From Gammaproteobacteria bacterium (lineage in GTDB: Bacteria > Pseudomonadota > Gammaproteobacteria > Ga0077536), in contig JADLGE010000075.1 in NCBI GenBank assembly GCA_020849475.1, positions 23,332 to 87,331 on the forward strand: a DNA stretch of 64,000 bases. Reading direction: 5' to 3'. Below, one piece after another: positions 43,004-52,821 of this stretch. The notes under the pieces were generated by a model. It was not told the origin of the DNA. It was given only the letters and a program-made list of their open reading frames with translations, and made no database searches. The first letter of the stretch is position 1. Every line of letters starts with the position of its first letter. The translations under genes and the position numbers were made by a program.

Positions 43004-44641
43004 TCAGGGCTCGTCCTGCTCGTTGTAGCGTGAGGTGATCGGGAAGCGCCGGTCACGGCCGAAGGCGCGGCGGCTGATGCGCACGCCGGGCGCCGCCTGG
43101 CGACGCTTGTATTCGTTGCGATCGACCATCGCCGCCACCCGTTTCACGGTCGCGAGATCAAAGCCCTGCGCGGCAATCTGGTGCGGGGTCTGATCGAGTT
43201 CGATGTAGCGCTCGAGTATCGGGTCCAGCACTTCGTAGGGTGGCAGCGAATCGGAGTCCTTCTGATCGGGGCGCAGTTCAGCGCTCGGCGGCCGTTCGAT
43301 GACGCGCGCCGGAATCACGGCTGATTGCGCATTGCGCCAGTTGCACAGGCGATAGACCAACAGCTTGGGAATGTCTTTCAAGGGCGCGAAACCGCCCGCC
43401 ATGTCGCCGTAGAGCGTCGCGTAGCCGACCGCCATTTCGCTCTTGTTGCCGGTGGTCAGCACCATGCGGCCGCTGGCATTGGAGACCGCCATCAGGATCA
43501 CGCCGCGTGCGCGGGCCTGTATGTTCTCGGCGGCGACGCCGCTGTCGCGTCCACTCAAAATTGGCGCCAGCACTTCGGCAAACGCACCTACCGGTTGCTC
43601 GATGGGCACGACATGGAATTCGCAGCCCATGTTGATTGCCTGCTCGCGCGCATCATCGATACTCATGTCGGCGGTGTAGCGCGACGGCATGGAGACCGCC
43701 ATCACGCGTTCGGCGCCAAGCGCATCGACCGCCAGCGCTAGGGTCAGCGCCGAATCGATGCCGCCCGACAGGCCGAGCACGCAGCCTTGGAAGCGGTTCT
43801 TGGTGATGTAATCGCGGATGCCGAGCACCAGCGCGTCGTAGACCTCGGCTTCTTCTTCGCTGCTCTCGGCTTCCGGGTGTGAGCCATGCAGCTCGACGCC
43901 ATGGGCGCCGCGCTCGACCCGCAGCGGCAGCAGATCCTCGACGAAGGCCGGCGCTTGCGCGGCCAGCGAGCCGTCCGCATTGAGCGCGAACGAGCCACCG
44001 TCGAAGACCAGTTCGTCCTGGCCGCCGACGGTGTTGACGTAGGCGACCGGAATGCCGCCCGCCGCCACCGCTGCGCGCACCGCCGCCAGTCGCTCTGGTG
44101 CTTTGCGCAGGTGATAGGGCGAGGCGTTGATGTTGCAGATGAACTCGGCGCCGGCGGCGCGCGCCTGGGCGGCGGTGGCCGGCGTCCAGATGTCCTCGCA
44201 AATGCTCAAGCCCATGCGCACGCCTTTGATCTCGACCACCACCGCGCAATCGCCTGGTGCGAAGTAGCGCTTCTCGTCGAACACCGCGTAGTTGGGCAGG
44301 TGCTGCTTGCGGTAGTTGGCGAGCACCTGGCCGTCGTGCAGCACCATGCAACTGTTGTACAGCCGCTCGCCGTCCGGTTCGGGATAGCCAAGCACCAGGT
44401 GGATGCCGGTCACGCGCGCGGCGATAAGGTCGAGCGCGGCTTTGACCCGCGCATGCAGGCCGGGGCGGAACAGCAGGTCTTCCGGCGGATAGCCGGTGAT
44501 GGCGAGTTCCGGCATCACCACCACGTCGGCGCCGGCATCGCGTGCGCGCAGGGCGAGGTCGATGATGATGTCGCGGTTGCCGGCGATATCGCCGACACAG
44601 AAGTTGGCCTGGGCCAGCGCGAGGCGGAGTTCGGAACTCAT
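43004..44641 (-). CDS. nadE: Glutamine-dependent NAD+ synthetase
   Basis: The last step of NAD synthesis: amidation of nicotinic acid adenine dinucleotide using ammonia from glutamine. The 545-residue product joins an N-terminal nitrilase-type amidase domain with the Glu45-Lys112-Cys148 triad (MPELAITGYPPEDLL, YRKQHLPNY, SICEDIW) to a C-terminal synthetase domain with the PP-loop SGGIDS at 292-297. Both active sites look intact, unlike the short ammonia-only NadE of E. coli. It is convergent with bamD. Confidence 0.96.
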   Translation of the reverse strand: MSSELRLALAQANFCVGDIAGNRDIIIDLALRARDAGADVVVMPELAITGYPPEDLLFRPGLHARVKAALDLIAARVTGIHLVLGYPEPDGERLYNSCMVLHDGQVLANYRKQHLPNYAVFDEKRYFAPGDCAVVVEIKGVRMGLSICEDIWTPATAAQARAAGAEFICNINASPYHLRKAPERLAAVRAAVAAGGIPVAYVNTVGGQDELVFDGGSFALNADGSLAAQAPAFVEDLLPLRVERGAHGVELHGSHPEAESSEEEAEVYDALVLGIRDYITKNRFQGCVLGLSGGIDSALTLALAVDALGAERVMAVSMPSRYTADMSIDDAREQAINMGCEFHVVPIEQPVGAFAEVLAPILSGRDSGVAAENIQARARGVILMAVSNASGRMVLTTGNKSEMAVGYATLYGDMAGGFAPLKDIPKLLVYRLCNWRNAQSAVIPARVIERPPSAELRPDQKDSDSLPPYEVLDPILERYIELDQTPHQIAAQGFDLATVKRVAAMVDRNEYKRRQAAPGVRISRRAFGRDRRFPITSRYNEQDEP

Positions 44642-44697
44642 GTCAGTGCCGGCGCGCGCGCGTCGTCTTCAACGCTGCGCGCGGCGCCGGTCCATGC

Positions 44698-45572
44698 TCA
44701 CGCGCCGAGGGCCTTGGCCATGGCGGGGCCCATGTCGGCCGGCGAGCGCACGATGTGCACACCCGCGGCTTCCAGCGCCTTGAACTTGTCGTCGGCCGTG
44801 CCCTTGCCACCGGAAATAATCGCGCCGGCATGCCCCATGCGCTTGCCGGGCGGCGCGGTGACGCCGGCGATGTAACCGACCACTGGCTTGGTGACGTGCT
44901 TGCCGATGAAGGCTGCCGCGTCTTCTTCGGCCGAGCCGCCGATTTCACCGACCATGATGATGCCTTCGGTCTGCGGGTCTTGCTGGAACAGCGTGAGGCA
45001 GTCGATGAAGTTCATGCCATGGATAGGATCGCCACCGATGCCGACGCAGGTGCTCTGACCGAGACCGGCGCGGGTGGTCTGATGCACGGCTTCGTAGGTC
45101 AGGGTGCCGGAGCGCGACACGATGCCGATGCGGCCCTTCATGTGAATCTGCCCGGGCATGATGCCAATCTTGCATTCACCGGGGGTGATGATGCCGGGGC
45201 AGTTCGGCCCGATCAGACGCACGTCGGGGCGCGCCGCGAGGCTGGCCTTGACGCGCAGCATGTCCAGCACCGGAATGCCTTCGGTGATGCAGGCAATGAC
45301 CTTGATGCCGGCATCGACCGCTTCGCAGATGGCGTCGGCGGCGAACGGCGGCGGCACGAAAATCATGCTCGCGTCGGCGCCGGTGGCGCTCACGGCGTCG
45401 GCCATGGTGTCGAAAATCGGGCGGTCCAGATGCTTGGCGCCGCCACGGCCGGGGCTGGTGCCGCCGACTATCTGGGTGCCATAGGCAATCGCCTGTTCGG
45501 CGTGGAAAGTGCCTTGCTTGCCGGTGAATCCCTGCACCAGCACGCGGGTCGCACGGTTGACCAGAATCGACA

Positions 45573-45573
<1 letters not shown>
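44698..45573 (-). CDS. sucD: Succinyl-CoA synthetase, alpha subunit
   Basis: The alpha subunit binds CoA and carries the phosphohistidine of the TCA-cycle enzyme that turns succinyl-CoA into succinate with ATP/GTP formation. The 291-residue product shows [56 protein letters not shown] and the active-site [18 protein letters not shown]. Its ATG overlaps the sucC stop by one base (TGATG). Confidence 0.97.
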
Positions 45574-46739
<1,166 letters not shown>

Positions 46740-46935
46740 CTATCCCCCTTCACGGACGGCGGGTACCGGCACCGATGACGACCAAGCTTATCACCAACCG
46801 CCTTGAGCTGGACGGATCAAAAGGTGAACATACGGCCGCTTTGGCGACGGAACGAGGACTCGCAGTATGGCGGTTCAACCCTGCTTTGTCATGACTGCGA
46901 AAATGAACGCGCCCGCGTGCGCGGAGGCGCTCTGA

Positions 46936-47163
46936 ATGCTCGTACGTTTGATCCTTTTAGTGCTGTTGGTGGTGGTGGTGATGATGGTGATGCGACGTCT
47001 CAAGGTCGCTGCCCGCACCTCGCACACACGCAAAACCGTTGAAGCGCAGACCGTGCGTTGCGCGCACTGCCAGGTCTATCTGCCGAGCAACGAGGCGGTC
47101 GCCCGCCACGGTCAGCACTATTGTTCGGCGGCCCATGCCGACGCGGCGCGGTCGCGCGCATGA
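46936..47163 (+). CDS. Small membrane protein with zinc ribbon (PP0621 family)
   Basis: A 75-residue protein. An N-terminal hydrophobic helix (MLVRLILLVLLVVVVMMVM) is followed by a basic stretch and a treble-clef-like zinc motif, CAHCQVYLPSNEAVARHGQHY then CSAAH, so likely ligands are C-x2-C and C-x3-H. It matches the PP0621 family, whose function is unknown. It starts after GGAGGCG, and its stop overlaps the pilS start (ATGA), so it is translated together with the sensor kinase. Confidence 0.82.
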   Translation: MLVRLILLVLLVVVVMMVMRRLKVAARTSHTRKTVEAQTVRCAHCQVYLPSNEAVARHGQHYCSAAHADAARSRA

Positions 47164-48788
47164 CCCAGGCCGCGACGCGCGCCCACGAGGTGCGGGAACG
47201 CGTTCAACACAACAACTGGAACGCGCTGCGCTACTTCAACTTCTATCGCATCGTCATCGCCGGTGTTTTCACCATTCTGAGCTTGACCGGCAAGCTGCCG
47301 CCGAATCTGTCCGATGTTGATACACGACTGTTCGTCGGCACCGCGCTCGGCTACCTGGTGTTCGCGATCGGCGCCATGTTCCTGGTCGAGCAGCGTGGCC
47401 TGACCTATCGCCTGCAGGTCTATGGTGGTGTGCTGGCCGATGTCGGCGCGACGTCGCTGTTGATGCACGCCGCCGGTGGTGTGACCAGCGGCATCGGCAT
47501 CCTGCTGGTGATGTCGGTGGCGGGCGCGTGCCTCCTGGCGTCGGGACGCGCGGCGGTGTTCTTCGCGGCGCTGGCGAGCATGGCGCTGCTCGGCGAAACC
47601 TTCTTCGGCACGCTCTACGACGGCTATTCGCCGGCCAACTACACCCAGGCCGGCCTGCTCGGCGCGGCCTGTTTCGGCACCGCGGTGCTGGCCTCGGCGC
47701 TGGCCGAGCGTGCACGACGCGGCGAAGCGCTGGCGGCCGCGCGCGCGCTCGACATCGAGCACCTGTCGCGCCTCAATGAGCACATCGTCAGACGCATGCG
47801 CGCCGGCATCATGGTGCTCGACCGCAAGGGCGCGGTGGTGCTGGCCAATGATGCGGCGGCCGAGATCCTGGGGCGTGAGAGCGACGACCTGCGCGGCGCA
47901 CTGGCGGATATTTCCTCTTCGCTCAACGATTCGTTCCGCAGCTGGCTGCGCAGCGGTGAGAATCCCGCTGCCAGCATCGGCGCCCATGGCAGCATCAATG
48001 CGCTGGTGTCTTTCACGGAGCTTGGCGCCAGTGAGCCTGAGCAGAACGGCACGCTGGTGTTTCTGGAGGACGCCGCTGAAACCCGCCAGCGCGCGCAGCA
48101 GTTGAAGCTCGCGTCCCTCGGACGGCTCACCGCCAGCATCGCCCACGAAATCCGCAATCCGCTCGGCGCCATCAGTCATGCCGGTCAATTGCTGTCGGAA
48201 TCGCCCGATCTGACCGCGCAGGACCGGCGCCTCACCGACATCGTGCTGCAGCACTCGCAGCGCGTGAACGCCATCATCGAAAATGTCATGACCATCGGCC
48301 GCCGTCACGACGTGGTCTCGGAAAGCTTCGCGCTGCGGCCGTGGCTGGAGCAGTTCTGCGCCGAGCTCGAAGAGCGTTTCGAGCTTGCCGAGGGGGATGT
48401 GGTGCAGCACTGGCTGCACGAACCCATCGTGGTCAAGATCGACAAAAGCCAGCTGCAGCAGGTGCTGTGGAATCTGTCCGAGAACGGACTGCGTTACGCC
48501 GGCCAGGCGCCGCGCCTGGTGTTCGAAGCGGGCATCATCGAGAGCAATGGCCGGCCGTTTCTCGACGTGCTCGATTCCGGCCCGGGCTTGAGCGACGCAA
48601 TCGCCGACCGGTTGTTCGAACCGTTCGCGACCACCGAAAGCAGCGGCACGGGGCTCGGCTTGTACATCGCGCGCGAGCTGTGTGAATCCAACCAGGCATC
48701 GCTGCAACTGATCGAGCGTCAGCGTGGCTGCCGCTTCCGCATCGTGTTTGCGCATCCTGGCAGGCAACAAAGGATTGGAAAGGTATGA
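47160..48788 (+). CDS. pilS: Type IV pilus sensor histidine kinase PilS
   Basis: PilS senses pilin level in the membrane in Pseudomonas and phosphorylates PilR. The 542-residue product has about six N-terminal hydrophobic segments (about 28-185), a PAS-like domain (about 205-310), and a kinase core: ASIAHEIRNPLGAISHAGQL with phospho-acceptor His329, and ATP-binding motifs NLSENGLRYA, LDSGPGL and GTGLGLYIARELCE. The ATG at 47160 overlaps the upstream gene by 4 bases, and pilR starts on its stop. Confidence 0.93.
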   Translation: MTQAATRAHEVRERVQHNNWNALRYFNFYRIVIAGVFTILSLTGKLPPNLSDVDTRLFVGTALGYLVFAIGAMFLVEQRGLTYRLQVYGGVLADVGATSLLMHAAGGVTSGIGILLVMSVAGACLLASGRAAVFFAALASMALLGETFFGTLYDGYSPANYTQAGLLGAACFGTAVLASALAERARRGEALAAARALDIEHLSRLNEHIVRRMRAGIMVLDRKGAVVLANDAAAEILGRESDDLRGALADISSSLNDSFRSWLRSGENPAASIGAHGSINALVSFTELGASEPEQNGTLVFLEDAAETRQRAQQLKLASLGRLTASIAHEIRNPLGAISHAGQLLSESPDLTAQDRRLTDIVLQHSQRVNAIIENVMTIGRRHDVVSESFALRPWLEQFCAELEERFELAEGDVVQHWLHEPIVVKIDKSQLQQVLWNLSENGLRYAGQAPRLVFEAGIIESNGRPFLDVLDSGPGLSDAIADRLFEPFATTESSGTGLGLYIARELCESNQASLQLIERQRGCRFRIVFAHPGRQQRIGKV

Positions 48789-50104
48789 GCGACAAACGTG
48801 CGCTGATAGTCGACGACGAGCCCGACATCCGCGAACTGCTCGGCATCACGCTCGGGCGCATGGGCGTGCAGGCCAGTCCGGCCGCCAACATCGCCGAGGC
48901 ACTGGCGCTGCTGAAACAGGAGCATTTCGATTTGTGCCTGACCGACATGCGTCTGCCGGATGGCAACGGGCTTGACCTGGTGGCGGATATCGCGCGCCGC
49001 CATCCCGGCATGCCGGTGGCGGTGATCACGGCCCACGGCAATATGGAGTCGGCCATCACGGCGCTGAAATCGGGCGCCTTCGATTTCGTCACCAAGCCGG
49101 TCGATCTCAAGGACCTGCGCAATCTCATCACCCAGGCCTTGAAGCTGCGCGGCTCGCCGGCCGCCGAATCGCGCGCCCTGATTGGCGCCTCGGCGGCCAT
49201 CGAACGGCTGCGCGCCACCGTCGCCAAACTCGCCCGCAGCCAGGCGCCGGTTTACATAAGCGGCGAATCGGGCACCGGCAAGGAACTCGTGGCGCGGCTC
49301 ATCCACGAGCAGGGCGCGCGCGCGCTGGCGGCCTTCGTGCCGGTCAACTGCGGCGCCATCCCTGACGAGCTCATGGAGAGTGAGCTGTTCGGCCATAAAA
49401 AAGGCAGCTTCACCGGTGCGGTGGCCGACAAGCCGGGCCTGTTCCAGGCCGCCGACGGCGGCACGCTGTTCCTCGACGAAGTCGCCGAGTTGCCGCTGCA
49501 CATGCAGGTCAAGCTGCTGCGTGCCATTCAGGAAAAGCGCGTGCGCCCGATCGGCGCCGACGCCGAAGTCGCGGTCGACTGCCGCATCCTGTCGGCCACC
49601 CACAAGAAGCTCGCCGAACTGGTCGAGGCCGGCGAGTTCCGCCAGGACCTTTACTACCGAATAAATGTCATCGAACTCAACGTGCCGCCGCTGCGCGAAC
49701 GGGCCGATGACATTCCGCTGCTGGTCGAACACTTCCTGGCCAAGAAAAGCGCCGAATTCGGCATCGCCGCGCCGCGCCTGTCGATGGAAGCCCTGGAAGC
49801 GCTGCGCGGCTATGGTTTTCCGGGCAATGTGCGCGAGCTCGAGAACATCCTCGAACGGGCACTCACGATGTGCGAGGACGACGAGATTCGCGAGCCGGAC
49901 CTGCTGCTGCCCGAGGGCCAGCGCGCCGCGCCGGGCGGCGCCGGCAGCGCCGAACTGCAGGATTACCTGGACGACGTCGAGCGCAGCCGCATCCTCGCCG
50001 CGCTGGAACAGACCCGCTGGAACAAGACCCGCGCCGCCAAGCTGCTGGGCATAAGTTTCCGCGCCTTGCGCTATCGCCTGCAGAAACTCGGCATCGAAGG
50101 TTGA
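48785..50104 (+). CDS. pilR: Sigma-54-dependent response regulator PilR
   Basis: PilR activates pilA transcription with RNA polymerase-sigma-54. The 439-residue NtrC-type protein has a receiver domain with phospho-acceptor Asp54 (Asp10/Asp11 acidic pocket, Lys104), an AAA+ domain with Walker A GESGTGKE at 160-167, the sigma-54 contact loop GSFTGA at 207-212 (Ser for the usual Ala), Walker B GGTLFLDEV, and a C-terminal Fis-type helix-turn-helix (NKTRAAKLLGISFRALRYRL). It is coupled to pilS and lies just before its likely target pilA. Confidence 0.95.
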   Translation: MSDKRALIVDDEPDIRELLGITLGRMGVQASPAANIAEALALLKQEHFDLCLTDMRLPDGNGLDLVADIARRHPGMPVAVITAHGNMESAITALKSGAFDFVTKPVDLKDLRNLITQALKLRGSPAAESRALIGASAAIERLRATVAKLARSQAPVYISGESGTGKELVARLIHEQGARALAAFVPVNCGAIPDELMESELFGHKKGSFTGAVADKPGLFQAADGGTLFLDEVAELPLHMQVKLLRAIQEKRVRPIGADAEVAVDCRILSATHKKLAELVEAGEFRQDLYYRINVIELNVPPLRERADDIPLLVEHFLAKKSAEFGIAAPRLSMEALEALRGYGFPGNVRELENILERALTMCEDDEIREPDLLLPEGQRAAPGGAGSAELQDYLDDVERSRILAALEQTRWNKTRAAKLLGISFRALRYRLQKLGIEG

Positions 50105-50129
50105 GGCTGCCGCGCACCTGACGATTTTT

Positions 50130-50142
50130 GTCACATTGTGAC
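50130..50142 (+). promoter_or_regulatory. Candidate PilR binding site
   Basis: GTCACATTGTGAC is an inverted repeat (GTCAC/GTGAC around ATT) 100 bases upstream of the pilA -24/-12 promoter, a normal distance for an NtrC-type activator. Assignment to PilR is inference; Pseudomonas PilR sites contain TGTC elements, and TTGTCAC here includes one. Confidence 0.35.
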
Positions 50143-50241
50143 GCCCACTTAGGCCATTAGCGGTTTTCGCGTAGGCGCCTTGCTACGGCGCCTGGTGGTT
50201 CATACCAATGATTTCAGGGGATTGGTGGCTTTCGGCTGCCA

Positions 50242-50257
50242 TGGCATGGAATCTGCT
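50242..50257 (+). promoter_or_regulatory. Sigma-54 promoter of pilA
   Basis: TGGCATGGAATCTGCT has the invariant GG and GC exactly 10 bases apart and matches the sigma-54 consensus TGGCAC-N5-TTGCW closely. Being directly downstream of pilR and upstream of pilA, it is the expected PilR-dependent promoter. The start point would lie near 50268, giving a 5' leader of about 120 bases. Confidence 0.8.
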
Positions 50258-50391
50258 AACCCTTCCCGCACGAGTTCGTACCGACGCCCATCGGCACGAA
50301 TGAAGGTTTGCCGGCAGGGTGCCGATAAGCCAGCCGCGCCGGCTCACTGGCGAATGACAATTCGAAATCAATTCTCGAGGAGAGACGACAC

Positions 50392-50823
50392 ATGAAGATG
50401 CAAAAACAACAGGGTTTTACCCTTATCGAATTGATGATCGTCGTGGCGATCATCGGCATCCTGGCCGCGGTCGCGATTCCGGCCTACCAGGACTACACGA
50501 TTCGCGCCAAGGTGACGGAAGGTCTGTCACTGGCCAGCGCCGGCAAGACCGCCGTTTCCGAGTACTTCTCGGCCAATGGCAGCCTGCCGACCGACAACAC
50601 CGCGGCTGGTATGGCTGACGAAGAATCCATCGCTGGCAACTCGGTTGACAAGGTCAACGTCGGCGCCGGCGGCGACGGCATCATCACCGTGACCTTCTCG
50701 ACCACCACCATCGTCGGTCAGACCATCACCCTCGAGCCCAAGACCACGGGCGGCAAGGTGGTGTGGGACTGCACCAACGGCAACCTCGAAGGCAAGTATC
50801 GTCCTTCGTCCTGCCGCAAGTAA
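50392..50823 (+). CDS. pilA: Major type IVa pilin
   Basis: A 143-residue prepilin. The leader MKMQKQQG is cut by PilD before Phe9; the mature N-terminus [20 protein letters not shown] has the essential Glu5 and forms the membrane/core helix. A C-terminal disulfide loop is likely between Cys127 and Cys141. The globular part has Ser/Thr-rich segments ([27 protein letters not shown] at the end) that could carry O-glycans. A GAGGAGAG site lies just upstream. It is expressed from the sigma-54 promoter and followed by a strong terminator. Confidence 0.96.
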   Translation: MKMQKQQGFTLIELMIVVAIIGILAAVAIPAYQDYTIRAKVTEGLSLASAGKTAVSEYFSANGSLPTDNTAAGMADEESIAGNSVDKVNVGAGGDGIITVTFSTTTIVGQTITLEPKTTGGKVVWDCTNGNLEGKYRPSSCRK

Positions 50824-50845
50824 GTCTGACTCAGTCTGACGCCAA

Positions 50846-50880
50846 AGCACGCTGCGCTCTGCGCAGCGTGCTTTTTTTTT
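50846..50880 (+). terminator. Rho-independent terminator of pilA
   Basis: AGCACGCTGCGC (50846-50857) and GCGCAGCGTGCT (50861-50872) form a perfect 12-base-pair stem with a 3-base loop, followed by a run of nine T. It lies 22 bases after the pilA stop and separates pilA from the downstream glycosyltransferase genes. Confidence 0.93.
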
Positions 50881-50928
50881 GCCCACTCAATCGTTCTGCC
50901 CATCACAGCCCCTGAGGCGGGCACTGCC

Positions 50929-52821
50929 ATGGTGACCGAGAGGCACGTCGAACTGCGCAGCCTGTGGGCGCTGGCCTTGCTCGCGGCAGTGGCGCTGGTC
51001 TATTGGCCGGGTCTCGCCGGCGGCTTTGCCTTCGACGACTATCACACCATCGTCGACAATGTCGCATTGGCGGGCGCCGGCAGCAGTCTTTCCTCCTGGT
51101 GCGACGCCGCAATGTCGGGCCTCGGCACCGGGCCCCTGGCGCGCCCGCTCGCCATGTTGAGCTTCGCGTTCAATTACACGCTCAACGGTCTTGACCCGTG
51201 GCGGTTCAAACTCACCAATCTCTTCATCCACGCGCTCAACGCCGTGCTGGTGTGGGCCCTGGTGGCGCGCCTGGCGACGGCCTTGGCGCCGCGCGCGACG
51301 GCGGCCAGCGCCTGGGTGGTCGCCGCGCTGTGGGCGCTGCATCCCGTCAACCTCACTTCGGTGCTGTATGTCGTGCAACGCATGACATCGCTGTCGGCGA
51401 CCTTCGTGCTGTTGACGCTGCTCGTCTACACCCGCGCTCGACAGCGACAGCTGCGCGGCGAGCCCGTTGCACGCGGCTGGCCAATCGCCTGTGCCGCCCT
51501 GGCCTTGCTGGCCCTGCTGAGCAAGGAAACAGCGCTGGCCCTGCTGTTCTATCTGGTGCTCATCGAGGCCTGGGTGATCCGCGCGCCGCGCGCGGCGCTG
51601 TCGCAGATGTCCCGCCGGCTGTTGGGCATGGCGGCCGTGGCCGTGGTGGCGGCCGCGCTGTGGTATTTCCTGCACGGTGTGCTGCCGGGCTATGGTGGCC
51701 GCGAGTTCACGCTTGCCGAGCGCCTGTGGAGCGAGGCGCGCGTGATGTTCATGTATCTACGCCTGCTGCTGGTGCCGACGCCGGGTGCTTTCACGCTCTT
51801 CCACGATGACTTCGTGCTGTCGCGCGGCTGGCTGAGTCCGCCCACCACGGCGTTGGCGGTCCTCGCTTTGCTGGCCCTGGCGGTGCTGGCCCACGCGCGG
51901 CGACGCAGCCACGCCGCGCTCGCTTTCGGCTGGGCGTGGTTCGTATTGGGGCACCTGTTCGAAGGCAGCGTCGTGCCGCTCGAACTCATGCATGAACATC
52001 GCAACTATCTGCCGGGCCTGGGCGTGATGCTGGCCGTCACCTTGACCCTCGCCGACAGCGCCACGGCGAGCCGCTGGCGCGTGCCTGGCGCATTCATGGC
52101 CATGCTGGTGCTGGCCGCCGTGACCTGGTCACGTGCCACGCTGTGGGCGTCGCCGTCCCTGCTCGTGGAAAGCGAATTGCGCCATCACCCGGCTTCACCA
52201 CGGCTGTGGTACGAAGCCGGCCGCCTGCGCATTGCCGACGCCAACGGTGACGCCAAGCGCTACGCGGCGGGCATCGCCGCGCTGGAACAGGCGGCGCGCC
52301 TCGCGACGAACAAAACCTTGCCGCTGTCGGCCTTGCTCAGGACCGCCATCGAGCGTGACGACGAAGTCACCATCGCGCGCCTGCTGCCGGTGATAGTCGC
52401 CGAGCCGCGCGAAAGCGTCGGCGAAGATATCTTTCGCGAGCTCGTCATCTGTCAGGGCTATGGCCGCTGCCGCCATGACACCGCCAGTGTCCAGCGTCTC
52501 GCCAACGCGGTTTTGGCGCGGCCCGGTCTGACGGTCGATACACGGCAGCGCGTGCTGGAATGGTTGGCGGTGTTCTACGCGCGCGTGCTCGGCGACCCGG
52601 CCGCGGCCATCACCATCCTCGAGGACCTGGTCGCGGCGCGCCCGCACAGCGCGGGCTTGAAGACACGCCTCGCCGAGGCCTATGCCAGCGCCGGGCAGGC
52701 GGACCGCGCGGCCGCCGTGGCGCGCGACGTGCGCGCTTCGCTGCCGTGGTCGAGTCGCTTCACGCAGCGCGATCTGCGCATTCGCCTGGCGCGCCTGGCG
52801 CCGGACAGCCGCCATGACTGA
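50929..52821 (+). CDS. GT-C-like membrane glycosyltransferase with TPR-like C-terminus (1)
   Basis: A 630-residue protein of no assigned gene name. About ten to twelve hydrophobic segments fill residues 11-425; a soluble helical, TPR-like region follows (about 430-630). The first outer loop holds the Asp-Asp pair Asp36-Asp37 (FAFDDYHTIVDN), as in GT-C enzymes that use polyprenyl-phosphate sugars. Further marks: GPLARPLAMLSF, ALHPVN (136-141), LSKE (198-201) and EHRNYLP (356-362), together like the TMTC/DUF1736-type O-mannosyltransferases. It lies downstream of pilA and overlaps a paralogue. A role in pilin glycosylation is inference. Confidence 0.8.
   Translation: MVTERHVELRSLWALALLAAVALVYWPGLAGGFAFDDYHTIVDNVALAGAGSSLSSWCDAAMSGLGTGPLARPLAMLSFAFNYTLNGLDPWRFKLTNLFIHALNAVLVWALVARLATALAPRATAASAWVVAALWALHPVNLTSVLYVVQRMTSLSATFVLLTLLVYTRARQRQLRGEPVARGWPIACAALALLALLSKETALALLFYLVLIEAWVIRAPRAALSQMSRRLLGMAAVAVVAAALWYFLHGVLPGYGGREFTLAERLWSEARVMFMYLRLLLVPTPGAFTLFHDDFVLSRGWLSPPTTALAVLALLALAVLAHARRRSHAALAFGWAWFVLGHLFEGSVVPLELMHEHRNYLPGLGVMLAVTLTLADSATASRWRVPGAFMAMLVLAAVTWSRATLWASPSLLVESELRHHPASPRLWYEAGRLRIADANGDAKRYAAGIAALEQAARLATNKTLPLSALLRTAIERDDEVTIARLLPVIVAEPRESVGEDIFRELVICQGYGRCRHDTASVQRLANAVLARPGLTVDTRQRVLEWLAVFYARVLGDPAAAITILEDLVAARPHSAGLKTRLAEAYASAGQADRAAAVARDVRASLPWSSRFTQRDLRIRLARLAPDSRHD

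Noticed and set aside
50296..50318. A second sigma-54-like sequence (GGCACGAATGAAGGTTTGCC)
   Set aside because: The GG and GC elements are 15 bases apart instead of 10, so it does not fit sigma-54.
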